From the NCBI GenBank assembly GCA_036501535.1, contig DASYAE010000261.1:1-43412 (forward strand): a DNA stretch of 43,412 nucleotides, given 5' to 3'. This DNA comes from DASYAE01 sp036501535. GTDB lineage: Bacteria > Actinomycetota > Actinomycetes > Streptomycetales > Catenulisporaceae. The notes under the pieces are model-generated. The model was given only the letters and a program-made list of their open reading frames with translations, ran no database searches and was not told the origin of the DNA. Below, one piece after another: positions 8,509 through 17,304 of this stretch; position 1 is the stretch's first letter; every line of letters begins with the position of its first letter. A program made the translations under genes and the position numbers.

Positions 8509-10047
8509 TCAGGGGACCGTCAGGAAACCCTCCTCGAGAAGAGAACGCACAGTGTCCACGCCGCCTTCCCGCAGCACGGCGCCGCTCAGCCCGTACTTCT
8601 CGGCGATCTGCGCGAACACGTCGCCGAGCGGCCGGGTTCCGTCGAGCGCGCCGAGAAGGGCGACGCCGACCGGATCGGTGTCGCCGGACCGGTACAGGCC
8701 CGTGGTCTGCCGGAACTTCGTGGTCAGCGGCGACCAGCCGTCCTCGGCCGGCTGGGCCCGCTGTTCGAGGACCAGGCCGTCCGCCGGGCGCAGGGCGGCC
8801 GCCAGCAGCTGCTCGTCGGAGGTGTCGCGCAGGAAGGCCTGCCGGTCGAACCAGCCGGGCACCAGGGCGCCGAGCGGCTGATCGACGTGGCCGGTCAGCT
8901 CCTCCAGCCGGAGCGTCGGGATCTGCGCCCCGGTCGCGCGCAGGGTGATCCAGCCGAAGCCGATCGCCTCGATCCGGTTCGCCTCGAAGTAGTCGAGGTA
9001 GGCCTGGTAGCGGCCGACGTATTGCGGGGTGCCGTAGTCGCCGGAGTCGCGCAGCCACAGTTCGGCGTACTCGGCCGGGTCCTGCACCTCGCGCTGCACG
9101 ACCCACGCGTCGCAGCCGGTGCCGCGCACCCAGCCGGCGACCCGCTCGCGCCAGTCGGTGCCCTCTTCGTGCAGCCAGTTCGCCAGGATCTGGCACCAGC
9201 CGTCCTCGGCCAGGCGGGTGGGCGCCTGCTCGACCAGGCGGCGGCACAGCTCGTCGCCGGGCAGGCCGGAGTCCCGGTAGGTGAACCGGCCCGAGCCGTC
9301 CGCGGACTCCGGTGAGACGACGAACGGCGGGTTGGAGACGACCAGGTCGAAGCGCTCGTCGGCGACCGGCTCGAAGAGGCTTCCGGAGCGCAGGTCGATC
9401 GTCTCGTGGCGCTCGCCGAGCGAGAGCGCCGCGGTGAGGCGGGCGAAGCGCAGCGCGCGCGGGTTGACGTCGGTCGCGACGATCTGCTCGGCGTGCCGCG
9501 ACAGGTGCAGCGCCTGCACGCCGCAGCCGGTACCGAGATCGAGCGCGCGCTCCACGGGCTCGCGTACGGCTAATTGGGCGAGCGTGGTGGACGCCCCGCC
9601 GACGCCGAGTACATAGTCCGGTTTCATGGACACCGAGCGGCCGGTGACCAGGCCCGCGCCGAGGTCCGAGACGAGCCACCAGTCGGCGTCGGACTCGCCG
9701 TAAGGACGGATGTCGACCAGCGCGCGGGCCTTGCTATCTGAGCCGTCGAGCGCGACCAGGCCGCCGTCGATGGCGTCTTCGATCGGCAGCGCGTGGGCCA
9801 CCGCGCCGGGCTCGACCTCTTCCTGCAGGACGAACAGCTTGATCAGCGTGGCGATCGGCGAATCGTCCGAGGCCACGGCCCGGGAGGCCGCGACGGACTC
9901 GTTGCGCGAGAGCGCGCTGTAAGCGGTGGGGCCCAGGGCTTCGAGGCAGCCGTCCACGGTGTACTGGGCCTTGGACAGCGCCTCGCGCAGCCGGTCGATC
10001 GCGGCCGGATCCGTCATCAGTTCGGTCACGGGACCCAAACTAGCCAC
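8509..10047 (-). CDS. Class I SAM-dependent methyltransferase (PrmC/HemK-like NPPF family, actinobacterial)
   Basis: 512 residues from GTG 10045-10047; GTG 10029 and ATG 10017 are in-frame alternatives, and none has a ribosome site. An N-terminal domain of about 150 residues precedes the Rossmann fold, which shows motif I LDLGTGCGVQALHLS, an acidic strand end (VATDVNPRALRFA) and the NPPF motif (VSNPPFV). NPPF/NPPY motifs occur in enzymes that methylate amide or amino nitrogens in proteins, rRNA or DNA. The last ~100 residues (LLGALDGTRPLGDVFAQIAE onward) look like a winged-helix substrate domain. The family is conserved beside topA in many actinomycetes, usually only as a methyltransferase. 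The target is not deducible here; rRNA or a translation factor is a guess. Confidence 0.85.
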   Translation of the reverse strand: MASLGPVTELMTDPAAIDRLREALSKAQYTVDGCLEALGPTAYSALSRNESVAASRAVASDDSPIATLIKLFVLQEEVEPGAVAHALPIEDAIDGGLVALDGSDSKARALVDIRPYGESDADWWLVSDLGAGLVTGRSVSMKPDYVLGVGGASTTLAQLAVREPVERALDLGTGCGVQALHLSRHAEQIVATDVNPRALRFARLTAALSLGERHETIDLRSGSLFEPVADERFDLVVSNPPFVVSPESADGSGRFTYRDSGLPGDELCRRLVEQAPTRLAEDGWCQILANWLHEEGTDWRERVAGWVRGTGCDAWVVQREVQDPAEYAELWLRDSGDYGTPQYVGRYQAYLDYFEANRIEAIGFGWITLRATGAQIPTLRLEELTGHVDQPLGALVPGWFDRQAFLRDTSDEQLLAAALRPADGLVLEQRAQPAEDGWSPLTTKFRQTTGLYRSGDTDPVGVALLGALDGTRPLGDVFAQIAEKYGLSGAVLREGGVDTVRSLLEEGFLTVP

Positions 10048-10064
10048 TAACAGGGCCGCACGTG

Positions 10065-10105
10065 CTGCGGCCCGCGGCCCCGGAGGTCGGGGACGCGGGC
10101 CGCAG
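10065..10105 (-). terminator. Strong hairpin after the pyrophosphatase gene
   Basis: Bases 10065-10076 (CTGCGGCCCGCG) pair perfectly with 10094-10105. Inside the loop 10078-10082 pairs with 10088-10092, leaving only GAGGT unpaired. It lies 18 bases past the stop of hppA and before the methyltransferase start, so it should separate the two units. There is no U-run. Confidence 0.7.
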
Positions 10106-10122
10106 CCGGTCGCAGGAGCGGA

Positions 10123-12477
10123 TCAGACGTGCGCGACCGCTCCGTTGGACTCGTCCGCGGAGCTGCCGCCCTGGCCGGGCACCTCGGCCTTGACGGCGAT
10201 GGACTTGCGCTTCGAGTTCCACACCGCGACGACGATGATCAGGACGGCCACACCGGCGATCCCGGCGCGGGCCCCGGGGTTGCCGCCGCTGCCGATGGAC
10301 AGGCTGACCACGGCCGGGGCGACCAGCAGCGAGACCAGGTTCATCACCTTGATCAGCGGGTTGATCGCCGGTCCTGCGGTGTCCTTGAACGGGTCGCCGA
10401 CGGTGTCGCCGATGATCGTGGCCTCGTGCGCCGGGGAGCCCTTGCCGCCGTGGTTGCCGTCCTCGACCAGCTTCTTGGCGTTGTCCCAGGCGCCGCCGGA
10501 GTTGGCCAGGAACACGGCCATCAGGGTGCCGACGCCGATCGCGCCGGCCAGGTACGAGCCGAGCGCGCCGATGCCGAGGCCGAAGCCGACCGCGATCGGC
10601 GCCATCACCGCGAGCAGGCCGGGGGTGACCAGCTCGCGCAGCGAGTCGCGGGTGCAGATGTCGACCACGCGGCCGTACTCGGGCCGGCCGGTGCCCTCCA
10701 TGATCCCGGGGATCTCCTTGAACTGCCGGCGCACCTCGAAGACCACGGCGCCGGCCGCGCGGGAGACCGCGTTGATGGCCAGGCCGGAGAACAGGAACAC
10801 CACGCACACGCCGGCCAGCAGGCCGACCAGGTTGCGCGGGTCGGCGACGTTCAGCACGCCGAGGTACTGGTAGAGCGACTCGCCGGTGCCGGGCGTGGTG
10901 CCCGGCTTCGACGCCGCCTGGGTGACCGCGTCCTGGAAGGAGCCGAACAGGGCCGTGGCGGCCAGCACCGCGGTGGCGATCGCGATGCCCTTGGTGATCG
11001 CCTTGGTGGTGTTGCCGACCGCGTCGAGCGAGGTCAGCACGCGGGCGCCCTCGGCGCTCACGTCGCCGGACATCTCGGCGATGCCCTGGGCGTTGTCCGA
11101 GACCGGGCCGAAGGTGTCCATCGCGACGATGACGCCGACGGTGGTCAGCAGTCCGGTGCCGGCCATGGCGACGCAGAACAGGGAGACCAGGATGTGGCCG
11201 CCGCCCAGCAGGTAGGCGCCGAACACGCCGGCGCCGATCAGCACGGCGGAGTAGACCGCGGACTCCAGGCCCAGCGAGATGCCGGAGAGGATCACCGTGG
11301 CCGGACCGGTCAGCGAGGTCTTGCCGACGTCCTTGACCGGCCGGAAGGCGGTATCGGTGAAGTAGCCGGTCAGCTGCTGGATGAGTACCGCGACGACGAT
11401 GCCGATGAGCACCGAGAAGAACGCGATCAGCTGCGGGTTGCCGGAGCCGCCGGCGGTCGCGTCGGTCAGCGAGCTGAAGGAGCTCGGCAGGTAGGTGAAC
11501 GTGAGGATCGCGACCAGCACGATGGACACGGCCGCGGAGATGAAGAAGCCGCGGTTGATCGCCGCCATGCCGGAGCGGTCCTGGGCCCGCGGGTTGACCG
11601 CGAAGATGCCGACCACCGCGGTGATCACGCCGATCATCGGCACCAGCAGCGGGAAGACCAGGCCCTTGTCGCCGAATGCGGTCAGGCCCAGCAGCAGCGC
11701 GGCGACCAGGGTGACCGCGTAGGACTCGAACAGGTCGGCGGCCATGCCGGCGCAGTCGCCGACGTTGTCGCCGACGTTGTCCGCGATGGTCGCGGCGTTG
11801 CGCGGGTCGTCCTCGGGGATGCCCTGCTCGACCTTGCCGACCAGGTCGGCGCCGACGTCCGCGGCCTTGGTGAAGATGCCCCCGCCGACTCGCATGAACA
11901 TGGCCAGCAGCGCGGCGCCGAAGCCGAAGCCCTCGAGCACCTTGGGCGCTTCATCCTTGTAGATGAGCACCACCACGGAGGCGCCGAGCAGGCCGAGGCC
12001 GACGGTGATCATGCCGACCACGCCGCCGGTGCGGAAGGCGATCCGGGTGGCGCGGTTGGCCCCGGACTCGTTCGCCGCCGCGGCGACCCGGACGTTGGAG
12101 CGGACCGCCAGGGACATGCCGATGTAGCCGGTGACCGCGGAGAATCCGGCCCCGATCAGGAAGAAGATCGAGCGCCCGATCCGCACGTTCATGTTGTCCG
12201 CTGGAAGGGCGAACAACAGCACGAACGCGACGGCGGCGAAAATGCCCAAGGTGCGGAACTGCCGGGCCAGGTACGCCGAGGCGCCCTCCTGGACGGCGGC
12301 GCCGATCCGTTTCATGTTCTCGGTGCCCTCGCTGGCCGCGAGCACCTCGCGGACCAGGAAGGCGGCCACGCCGAGCGCCGCGACGGCTACGATGGCCACG
12401 ACGATCACGAGTGACAAGTTGCCGCCGCTCAAGCTCACGGTGGCAGTGATGGTTGACGGCTCGGCGAGCCGGAGCAT
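10123..12477 (-). CDS. hppA: Membrane-bound proton-pumping inorganic pyrophosphatase, K+-independent type
   Basis: 784 residues, ATG start with AAGGAGG six bases upstream. It couples PPi hydrolysis to H+ export through a homodimeric membrane protein of about 16 helices. The PPi site is visible as DVGADLVGKVEQGIPEDDPR followed by NVGDNVGDCAGMAADLFESY, and again near the C-terminus as NSGGAWDNAKK and GDTVGDPFKDTAGPA. In GNTTKAITKGIAIATA the residue after GNTT is Lys; this position is Ala in K+-dependent pumps and Lys in K+-independent ones, so this is the K+-independent class. It is monocistronic, flanked by a terminator and a 506-bp upstream gap. It probably recycles biosynthetic PPi energy and helps pH homeostasis. 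Confidence 0.97.
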   Translation of the reverse strand: MLRLAEPSTITATVSLSGGNLSLVIVVAIVAVAALGVAAFLVREVLAASEGTENMKRIGAAVQEGASAYLARQFRTLGIFAAVAFVLLFALPADNMNVRIGRSIFFLIGAGFSAVTGYIGMSLAVRSNVRVAAAANESGANRATRIAFRTGGVVGMITVGLGLLGASVVVLIYKDEAPKVLEGFGFGAALLAMFMRVGGGIFTKAADVGADLVGKVEQGIPEDDPRNAATIADNVGDNVGDCAGMAADLFESYAVTLVAALLLGLTAFGDKGLVFPLLVPMIGVITAVVGIFAVNPRAQDRSGMAAINRGFFISAAVSIVLVAILTFTYLPSSFSSLTDATAGGSGNPQLIAFFSVLIGIVVAVLIQQLTGYFTDTAFRPVKDVGKTSLTGPATVILSGISLGLESAVYSAVLIGAGVFGAYLLGGGHILVSLFCVAMAGTGLLTTVGVIVAMDTFGPVSDNAQGIAEMSGDVSAEGARVLTSLDAVGNTTKAITKGIAIATAVLAATALFGSFQDAVTQAASKPGTTPGTGESLYQYLGVLNVADPRNLVGLLAGVCVVFLFSGLAINAVSRAAGAVVFEVRRQFKEIPGIMEGTGRPEYGRVVDICTRDSLRELVTPGLLAVMAPIAVGFGLGIGALGSYLAGAIGVGTLMAVFLANSGGAWDNAKKLVEDGNHGGKGSPAHEATIIGDTVGDPFKDTAGPAINPLIKVMNLVSLLVAPAVVSLSIGSGGNPGARAGIAGVAVLIIVVAVWNSKRKSIAVKAEVPGQGGSSADESNGAVAHV

Positions 12478-12983
12478 TGCGTCCTCCTTGACGTATGCAC
12501 CCCGTGGTCATGTCGCAGGGCGCCGTCAGGGACGCTGCCCGGCGCCTGTCGGTACGGGGAGATCAGGACCGTTGGCGTCGTCGCGACACCGGGCCGCTCA
12601 GCGGGGGCGGAGAGGCATCACACCGCAGTTTCATTCCGCAGTGCTGTCCTCTCTGACCCTGTGCCCGTATGTAGGCACGGCGCGGCGCATTCAGTGGGCG
12701 GGAGTTTACGCACGTCGCTCGGTCTATACCAGCACGGCACGGGTATCAGCCCGGCGGTCGGGGTGTGAGTCACGTCTCACCGGAATCCTCGCCCGGACGG
12801 GCCGGCACCTCCGTGCAGGCAGGGCCGATCGTCATGCGGCACCGGGCGCGCAACGCCTTCGAGCCGGTCCCGCGCGGGGTGCGGGACCGGCTCGAGTTCA
12901 CTCGAAAGGCGGACGACGGTCGCATCACTCGACGAGGCGTCAGATCAAGCGGTCACCTGATCTGACGATCGTCGTTCAGCCGG
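12478..12983. other. Gene-free region between hppA and the anti-sigma gene
   Basis: I see no supported protein gene here. It should contain the hppA promoter: a minus-strand TATAGA (12723-12728) is the best -10-like hexamer but lacks a good -35. Two strong inverted repeats lie at the anti-sigma end. At 12859-12895 a 15-bp perfect stem has a 7-base loop, and 12938-12967 is described separately. A short plus-strand open frame at 12765-12965 spans both stems and is not credible. Confidence 0.55.
12938..12967 (-). terminator. Hairpin behind the anti-sigma gene
   Basis: GTCAGATCA (12939-12947) pairs with TGATCTGAC (12958-12966), plus one flanking C-G pair, 17 bases after the stop codon on the minus strand. 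A second, longer stem (12859-12895) follows, so termination may be in tandem. Confidence 0.55.
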
Positions 12984-13664
12984 TCAGCCGGTCAGCCGAG
13001 GGCCGGCGACCGGCCAGCCCATTCGGATGGCCCCGCCCTGGGCGGTGAGCCGCACCTCGAGGTCGTCGACAAGGCCGCGCAGGACCGCGAGCCCCATCTG
13101 CGCCCCGGAGTCGTCGCCGAAGCCGTCCTCCGCGGTGCCGGACGCGCCGGCCGCCTCGGTCGCGGCCGGCGCCTCGCCGCCCTGTGCTTTGTCGCCCTGT
13201 GCTTTCTGGTCCTGTGCCTTGTCGTCCTCGGGGTCGTCCGGCTTGGGCACCGGCCCGCCGCTGACCAGATCGAGCACCTCGACGCCGAAGCGCTCGCGGC
13301 TGTCGATCAGCCGGACCTCGACCGGCGCGCGGGGAGCCGCCCCGCGGTGCAGGCCGACGGCCCGCGAGCAGGCCTCGCCGACGGCGAGGCGCACCTCGTC
13401 GAGCAGGCCCTCCTCCACGCCGGACCGGCGGGCCATCGCCACGGCGACGAGGCGGGCGGTGCGCACGTGCTCGGGGAGGGGGGCGAAGCGGAGCACCACC
13501 TGCGCGGGCTGCCCGCGGCGCTCGGACCCGGCGGGGTCCTCGGCGGGCCGTCCCGCCAGGGGCCGGCCGGGGGCGGCTGCGGTGCCCCCGGCCGCGGCGG
13601 AGGGTCCGCCGGGTTCGTCGTCGGGCTGGTCGGCGGGATTGAGGGCGGAGTGTTCGCCCGTCAT
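12984..13664 (-). CDS. RsbW/SpoIIAB-like anti-sigma factor, BldG partner (ApgA-type)
   Basis: 226 residues, ATG start with GGGAGG upstream. A Pro/Ala/Gly-rich, probably disordered N-terminus (about 1-55) precedes a GHKL/HATPase_c_2 fold. 'EVRLAVGEACSRAV' (about 90-103) is the N-box with the Mg-binding region, and GAQMGLAVLRGLVDDLEV is the end of the ATP site. A charged insert (PKPDDPEDDKAQDQKAQGD, repeats of KAQ/DKAQGG) interrupts the domain, with the DNA repeating TGTGCTTTGTCGCCCTG-like units. In Streptomyces the gene after bldG encodes such a kinase, which binds BldG; position and fold match here. It likely phosphorylates BldG and binds a sigma factor. The 105-bp spacing suggests co-transcription with bldG. 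Confidence 0.88.
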   Translation of the reverse strand: MTGEHSALNPADQPDDEPGGPSAAAGGTAAAPGRPLAGRPAEDPAGSERRGQPAQVVLRFAPLPEHVRTARLVAVAMARRSGVEEGLLDEVRLAVGEACSRAVGLHRGAAPRAPVEVRLIDSRERFGVEVLDLVSGGPVPKPDDPEDDKAQDQKAQGDKAQGGEAPAATEAAGASGTAEDGFGDDSGAQMGLAVLRGLVDDLEVRLTAQGGAIRMGWPVAGPRLTG

Positions 13665-13769
13665 CTGGTCCTCCCGGATAGCTGCCGGTTGTGCTGCACG
13701 GTTCTCGGACTCGGGCGTCTCGCCCCCGCCCCGCCGCCGCGGGACGGCGGCAGCGGAGCGGACGGGTCG

Positions 13770-14111
13770 TCAGTCCGTCGCCGCAACCGCGTCCTCGACC
13801 GTCGTGTGGATCGGGAAGACCTTGGTCAGACCGGTGATCCGGAAGATCTTGAGGATGCGCTCCTGGTTGCACACGAGGCGCAGCGAGCCGTCGTGCGCCC
13901 GCACCCGCTTGAGCCCCCCGACGAGCACGCCGAGCCCGGTGGAGTCGAGGAAGTCCACCTGCTCCATGTCCACCACCAGGTGGTAGCGCCCCTGGTTGAC
14001 CAGATCCACCAGCTGCTCGCGCAGTTTCGGGGCGGTGTATACGTCAATCTCGCCGCCGACTTCGATGACCGTGCGGTCACCTTCGTGACGGGTCGAGAGG
14101 TTCAGGTCCAC
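13770..14111 (-). CDS. bldG: Anti-sigma factor antagonist BldG (STAS domain)
   Basis: 113 residues from GTG 14109-14111, with GGAGG four bases upstream. The frame is open for another 390 bases, but this start gives the usual BldG length. The whole protein is one STAS domain (MDLNLSTRHEGDRTVIEVGG..., reading GTG as Met). The phosphorylated serine lies in FLDSTGLGVLVGGLKRVRAH, and the C-terminus GLTKVFPIHTTVEDAVAATD is almost identical to Streptomyces BldG as I recall it. Unphosphorylated BldG sequesters anti-sigma kinases and so releases sigma factors; in Streptomyces it is needed for aerial hyphae and antibiotic production. It is followed by its partner kinase gene and diverges from the DECH helicase, leaving a 153-bp shared promoter region. 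Confidence 0.96.
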   Translation of the reverse strand: MDLNLSTRHEGDRTVIEVGGEIDVYTAPKLREQLVDLVNQGRYHLVVDMEQVDFLDSTGLGVLVGGLKRVRAHDGSLRLVCNQERILKIFRITGLTKVFPIHTTVEDAVAATD

Positions 14112-14264
14112 GGATCCTCCAGCACTGTCCTGTGCAAGCTTCCCCCGGTGGAAGTGGGGGATGAGCACGTATTCAATCACCCCGCGCCCACGTGTGGCGA
14201 CGGAATGCGACCGGTTCACCGCGCCGAGTGCTTCGTTGGCTTCTGGTGCATCCTGGTCTCCACG

Positions 14265-16964
14265 ATGCCACGAACCCGCCGCGCTGAGGAGATTCTTCGC
14301 CGACTTGTCAGTGTCGCCGCCGCGGAGCGGTCTGACGCCGTGACACATGTTGAGCGAGTGCCTCGACGTGCCCCGGAATACGCCGACTGGCCGAGCTGGG
14401 CGGACCCCAGGGTCGTGGAGGCGTTCCGGCGGGACGGCGTGGAAAGGCTCTGGGCCCATCAGGCTGAGGCGGCAGAGCTGTTGCGCTCGGGCCGACACGT
14501 GATCTTGGCCACAGGAACGGCTTCCGGAAAGTCGCTCGGCTACCTGCTGCCCGCGCTGACAGCCGTCCTTGACGGGTCGTCAGCCGGAGGCTCGGCGGGT
14601 TCGGCAGATTCGGCGGCCGGGGCCTCATCCGAACGCGGCGGCTCGAACGGGGCGCGCCCGGCGGACGGTGCGGATCCGAGCGCGGATTCGAGCGCCGTCG
14701 GCGCAGGTAACGGGGCTGATGCGCTAGGTGCGGGGGCAGCGACGGATGCGTTACCTGGGACGCGAATCGCGAGCAGGGCGGGCAGCGCCGGCGGCCGTGC
14801 GAAAGGCATAGGCACGACGGCCGGGGCGGCAGGACCCGGCCGATCGACAGTGCTCTATCTCGCCCCGACCAAGGCGCTGGCGGCCGATCAGGCCCGGCGC
14901 ATCCGGGCGCTGAAACTTCCGATGCCGCCCGCGGCGGCCCTGGACGGCGACACGACGGCCGAGGAACGCCGGTGGATCCGCGACTTCGGCGCGTACATCC
15001 TGAGCAACCCTGACATGCTGCACTATTCGCTGCTGCCGGATCACCGGCGCTGGGCTTCGTTCTTCAAGAGGCTGCGCTATGTCGTGGTCGACGAATGCCA
15101 CGCCTACCGCGGCGCGTTCGGCTCCCACGTGGCCGCGGTATTGCGTCGCCTGCGACGCATCTGCGAGCACTACGGCGCCGACCCGGTCTTCGCGCTCGCC
15201 TCCGCGACCGCGGCGGAGCCCGAGACCGCGGCGGGGCGGCTGACCGGCCTGCCGGTCCTCCCGGTGGCAGTGGACGGCTCGCCGCGCGGGGAACTGCTGT
15301 TCGCGCTCTGGGAGCCGCCGCTGACCGAGCGGCGCGGCGAGGGCGGGGCGCCGCTGCGGCGCTCCGCGATCGCCGAATCGGCCGGGCTGCTCGCGGATCT
15401 GGTGCGGGATCAGGTCCGCACGGTCGCCTTCGTCCGCTCGCGCAAGGGGGCCGAGGTCGTCTCGGTGATCGCACGCGACCAACTCGGCGCCGCCGAGGGC
15501 GCCGGCCCAGACGCTGAGGCGCAGGAGGGCCTGAAACCGGATCAGGCGGGACCGGGCAGCCCGAAGCAGAGCCTGCCAGCGTCAGCCGGCCCAGCGTCAG
15601 GCGGCCCGGTGTCAGCCGACCCAGTGTCAGCCGGCCGCCCGCCCGCGATCGCCGCGTATCGGGCCGGCTATCTGCGCGAGGACCGCAGGACGCTCGAAGC
15701 GAACCTGCTCTCCGGCCGCCTGACCGGCCTGGCTGCGACGAACGCGCTGGAGCTCGGCGTGGACTTCGCCGGGCTCGACGCGGTCGTCATGGCCGGCTAT
15801 CCGGGAACCCGCAGCTCGCTGTGGCAGCAGGCGGGTCGCGCCGGCCGCGGCGGCGGGGACGCCCTCGCGGTCCTGGTCGCGCGCGACGACCCGCTGGACA
15901 CGTACCTGGTGCACCACCCGGAGGCGCTGTTCGGCAAGCCGGTCGAGCACACCGTGCTGAACCCGGACAACCCGTACGTGCTGTGGCCGCACCTGTGCGC
16001 GGCCGCGGCCGAGCTTCCGCTGACCCGGGCGGACCTGGGCCTGTTCGGTCCCACGGCGCCCGCCCTCGCAGAACAGCTCGCCGGCAGCGGATGGCTGCGC
16101 CAGCGGACCACGGGCTGGTACTGGACCAGGCCGGAGCGGGCCTCGGACCTGGCGGACCTGCGCGGCGCGGGCGGCACGCCGGTGCGCATCGTGGAGCAGT
16201 CCACCGGACGGCTGCTCGGCCGGGTCGACGCCGCCGCCGCGCACGGAACCGTGCACGAGGGCGCGGTCTATCTGCACCAGGGCGAGACCTACCTGGTCCG
16301 GACGCTCGACCTGGACGAGGCGACCGCCCTGGTCGAGGCCGCCCGGCCGGGCTACACCACGACCGCCCGGGAGATCAGCGACCTGCGCATCACCGGCGAG
16401 GACCAGGCCCGCGACCACTGCCGGGACGTCCGGCTGGCGCTCGGCTCGGTCGAGGTCACCAGCCGGGTGATCGGCTTCCAGCGCCGCGACACGGCGACCG
16501 GCGCGATCCTCGACGAGGAGCCGCTCGACCTGCCCGAGCGCACGCTGCGGACCAAGGCGGTGTGGTGGACCTGCGCCCCCGAGGCGCTGGAGCGGGCGCA
16601 GCTCGCCGTTCCGGACGTCCCCGGCGCGGCGCACGCGGCCGAGCACGCGGCGATCGGCCTGCTGCCGCTGTTCGCCGAGTGCGACCGCTGGGACATCGGC
16701 GGCCTCTCCTCCGCCGACCATGCGGACACCGGACAGGCCACGATCTTCGTGCACGACGGCCTTCCCGGCGGCGGAGGCTTTGCCGAACGCGGCTTCGAGC
16801 GCGCCGCCGCGTGGCTCGCCGCCACGCAGGAGACCATCCGGGCCTGCGAGTGCCCGTCCGGATGCCCGTCCTGCGTCCAGTCGCCCAAATGCGGGAACGG
16901 CAATCAGCCGTTGGACAAACCGGGTGCGTATCGCCTGCTCGGCGTATTGCTGGAGGGCTGCTGA
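14265..16964 (+). CDS. DECH-box superfamily 2 helicase with C-terminal DUF1998/MrfA-type zinc module
   Basis: 899 residues from ATG 14265; an in-frame ATG at 14205 is possible, and neither has a ribosome site. Seen in order: a Q-like motif (WAHQAEAAELL), motif I (ATGTASGKS), a 90-residue Ser/Gly/Ala-rich insert, motif Ia (LAPTKALAADQ), motif II VVVDECHAYRG, motif III (LASATAAEP), a second low-complexity insert containing a 15-bp DNA repeat, motif VI (QQAGRAGRGG), and a C-terminal Cys cluster (CECPSGCPSCVQSPKCGNGN). This is the 'helicase/secretion neighbourhood' DEAH/DECH helicase that in actinobacteria sits beside tad genes. It is related to Bacillus MrfA (YprA), a DNA-repair helicase with a four-Cys C-terminal domain. 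A repair role is likely; a link to secretion is not established. Confidence 0.92.
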   Translation: MPRTRRAEEILRRLVSVAAAERSDAVTHVERVPRRAPEYADWPSWADPRVVEAFRRDGVERLWAHQAEAAELLRSGRHVILATGTASGKSLGYLLPALTAVLDGSSAGGSAGSADSAAGASSERGGSNGARPADGADPSADSSAVGAGNGADALGAGAATDALPGTRIASRAGSAGGRAKGIGTTAGAAGPGRSTVLYLAPTKALAADQARRIRALKLPMPPAAALDGDTTAEERRWIRDFGAYILSNPDMLHYSLLPDHRRWASFFKRLRYVVVDECHAYRGAFGSHVAAVLRRLRRICEHYGADPVFALASATAAEPETAAGRLTGLPVLPVAVDGSPRGELLFALWEPPLTERRGEGGAPLRRSAIAESAGLLADLVRDQVRTVAFVRSRKGAEVVSVIARDQLGAAEGAGPDAEAQEGLKPDQAGPGSPKQSLPASAGPASGGPVSADPVSAGRPPAIAAYRAGYLREDRRTLEANLLSGRLTGLAATNALELGVDFAGLDAVVMAGYPGTRSSLWQQAGRAGRGGGDALAVLVARDDPLDTYLVHHPEALFGKPVEHTVLNPDNPYVLWPHLCAAAAELPLTRADLGLFGPTAPALAEQLAGSGWLRQRTTGWYWTRPERASDLADLRGAGGTPVRIVEQSTGRLLGRVDAAAAHGTVHEGAVYLHQGETYLVRTLDLDEATALVEAARPGYTTTAREISDLRITGEDQARDHCRDVRLALGSVEVTSRVIGFQRRDTATGAILDEEPLDLPERTLRTKAVWWTCAPEALERAQLAVPDVPGAAHAAEHAAIGLLPLFAECDRWDIGGLSSADHADTGQATIFVHDGLPGGGGFAERGFERAAAWLAATQETIRACECPSGCPSCVQSPKCGNGNQPLDKPGAYRLLGVLLEGC
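15579..15638 (+). repeat. Four tandem 15-bp units inside the helicase gene
   Basis: Units at 15579, 15594, 15609 and 15624 follow GYGTCAGSCGRCCCR (first unit GCGTCAGCCGGCCCA). They are in frame and encode ASAGP, ASGGP, VSADP and VSAGR in a linker between the helicase domains. Similar units recur at 17053 and 38543. Confidence 0.8.
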
Positions 16965-17025
16965 CGGGTAGAAGCCGGGGAGAGGCGGTGCGCCGCCGGA
17001 CCGGGACCGGTGATTGACCTTGGAG

Positions 17026-17304
17026 ATGGCAGAGGCCTTGGCGGCGGACACTGTGTTGATCGGCGGCATGTTGATCAGCGCGGTGTTGATCAGCGCAATG
17101 TTGGTTGGCGCGGTATCAGTTGGTGCAGCGCTGGCTGGCGCGGTGCCAGCGCGCGGTGTGCCCGTGTCGATGTGCGCTGCGCTGACGGGCACCGCAACGG
17201 TGCACGATGCGCGAACGGGCGGTGGGTCTTCAGCCAACGCGCTGACCACGGTTCCGGGGCAGCCTGGCGCCGTGTCGGCGACTCCGATAAGGCGGCGGCC
17301 GTGA
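17026..17304 (+). CDS. Possible small hydrophobic pentapeptide-repeat protein
   Basis: 92 residues from ATG 17026; TTG 17014 is in frame. There is no good ribosome site. The first half is a Gly/Ala-rich hydrophobic run built from five-residue units (VLIGG, MLISA, VLISA, MLVGA, VSVGA, ALAGA), long enough for a membrane helix. The second half is polar (CAALTGTATVHDARTGGGSS). The TGA overlaps the GTG of the next membrane-protein frame by four bases (GTGA), which supports both. Against it: third-position GC is low for this genome and the region is a degenerate 15-bp repeat that may be non-coding. I recognise no family. Confidence 0.3.
   Translation: MAEALAADTVLIGGMLISAVLISAMLVGAVSVGAALAGAVPARGVPVSMCAALTGTATVHDARTGGGSSANALTTVPGQPGAVSATPIRRRP
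17053..17157 (+). repeat. Seven degenerate 15-bp tandem units
   Basis: Units start at 17053, 17068, 17083, 17098, 17113, 17128 and 17143. The first four follow RTGTTGRTYRGCGSN (third unit GTGTTGATCAGCGCA). The fifth (GTATCAGTTGGTGCA) resembles units in the helicase and Nudix genes. Differences between units are largely transitions. Confidence 0.75.

Noticed and set aside
12765..12965. 66-residue plus frame between hppA and the anti-sigma gene
   Set aside because: It contains two strong hairpins and has neither ribosome site nor domain.
14112..14498. N-terminal extension of the BldG frame
   Set aside because: GTG 14109 has a clear ribosome site and gives the exact family length; the extension looks non-coding and covers the divergent promoter region.
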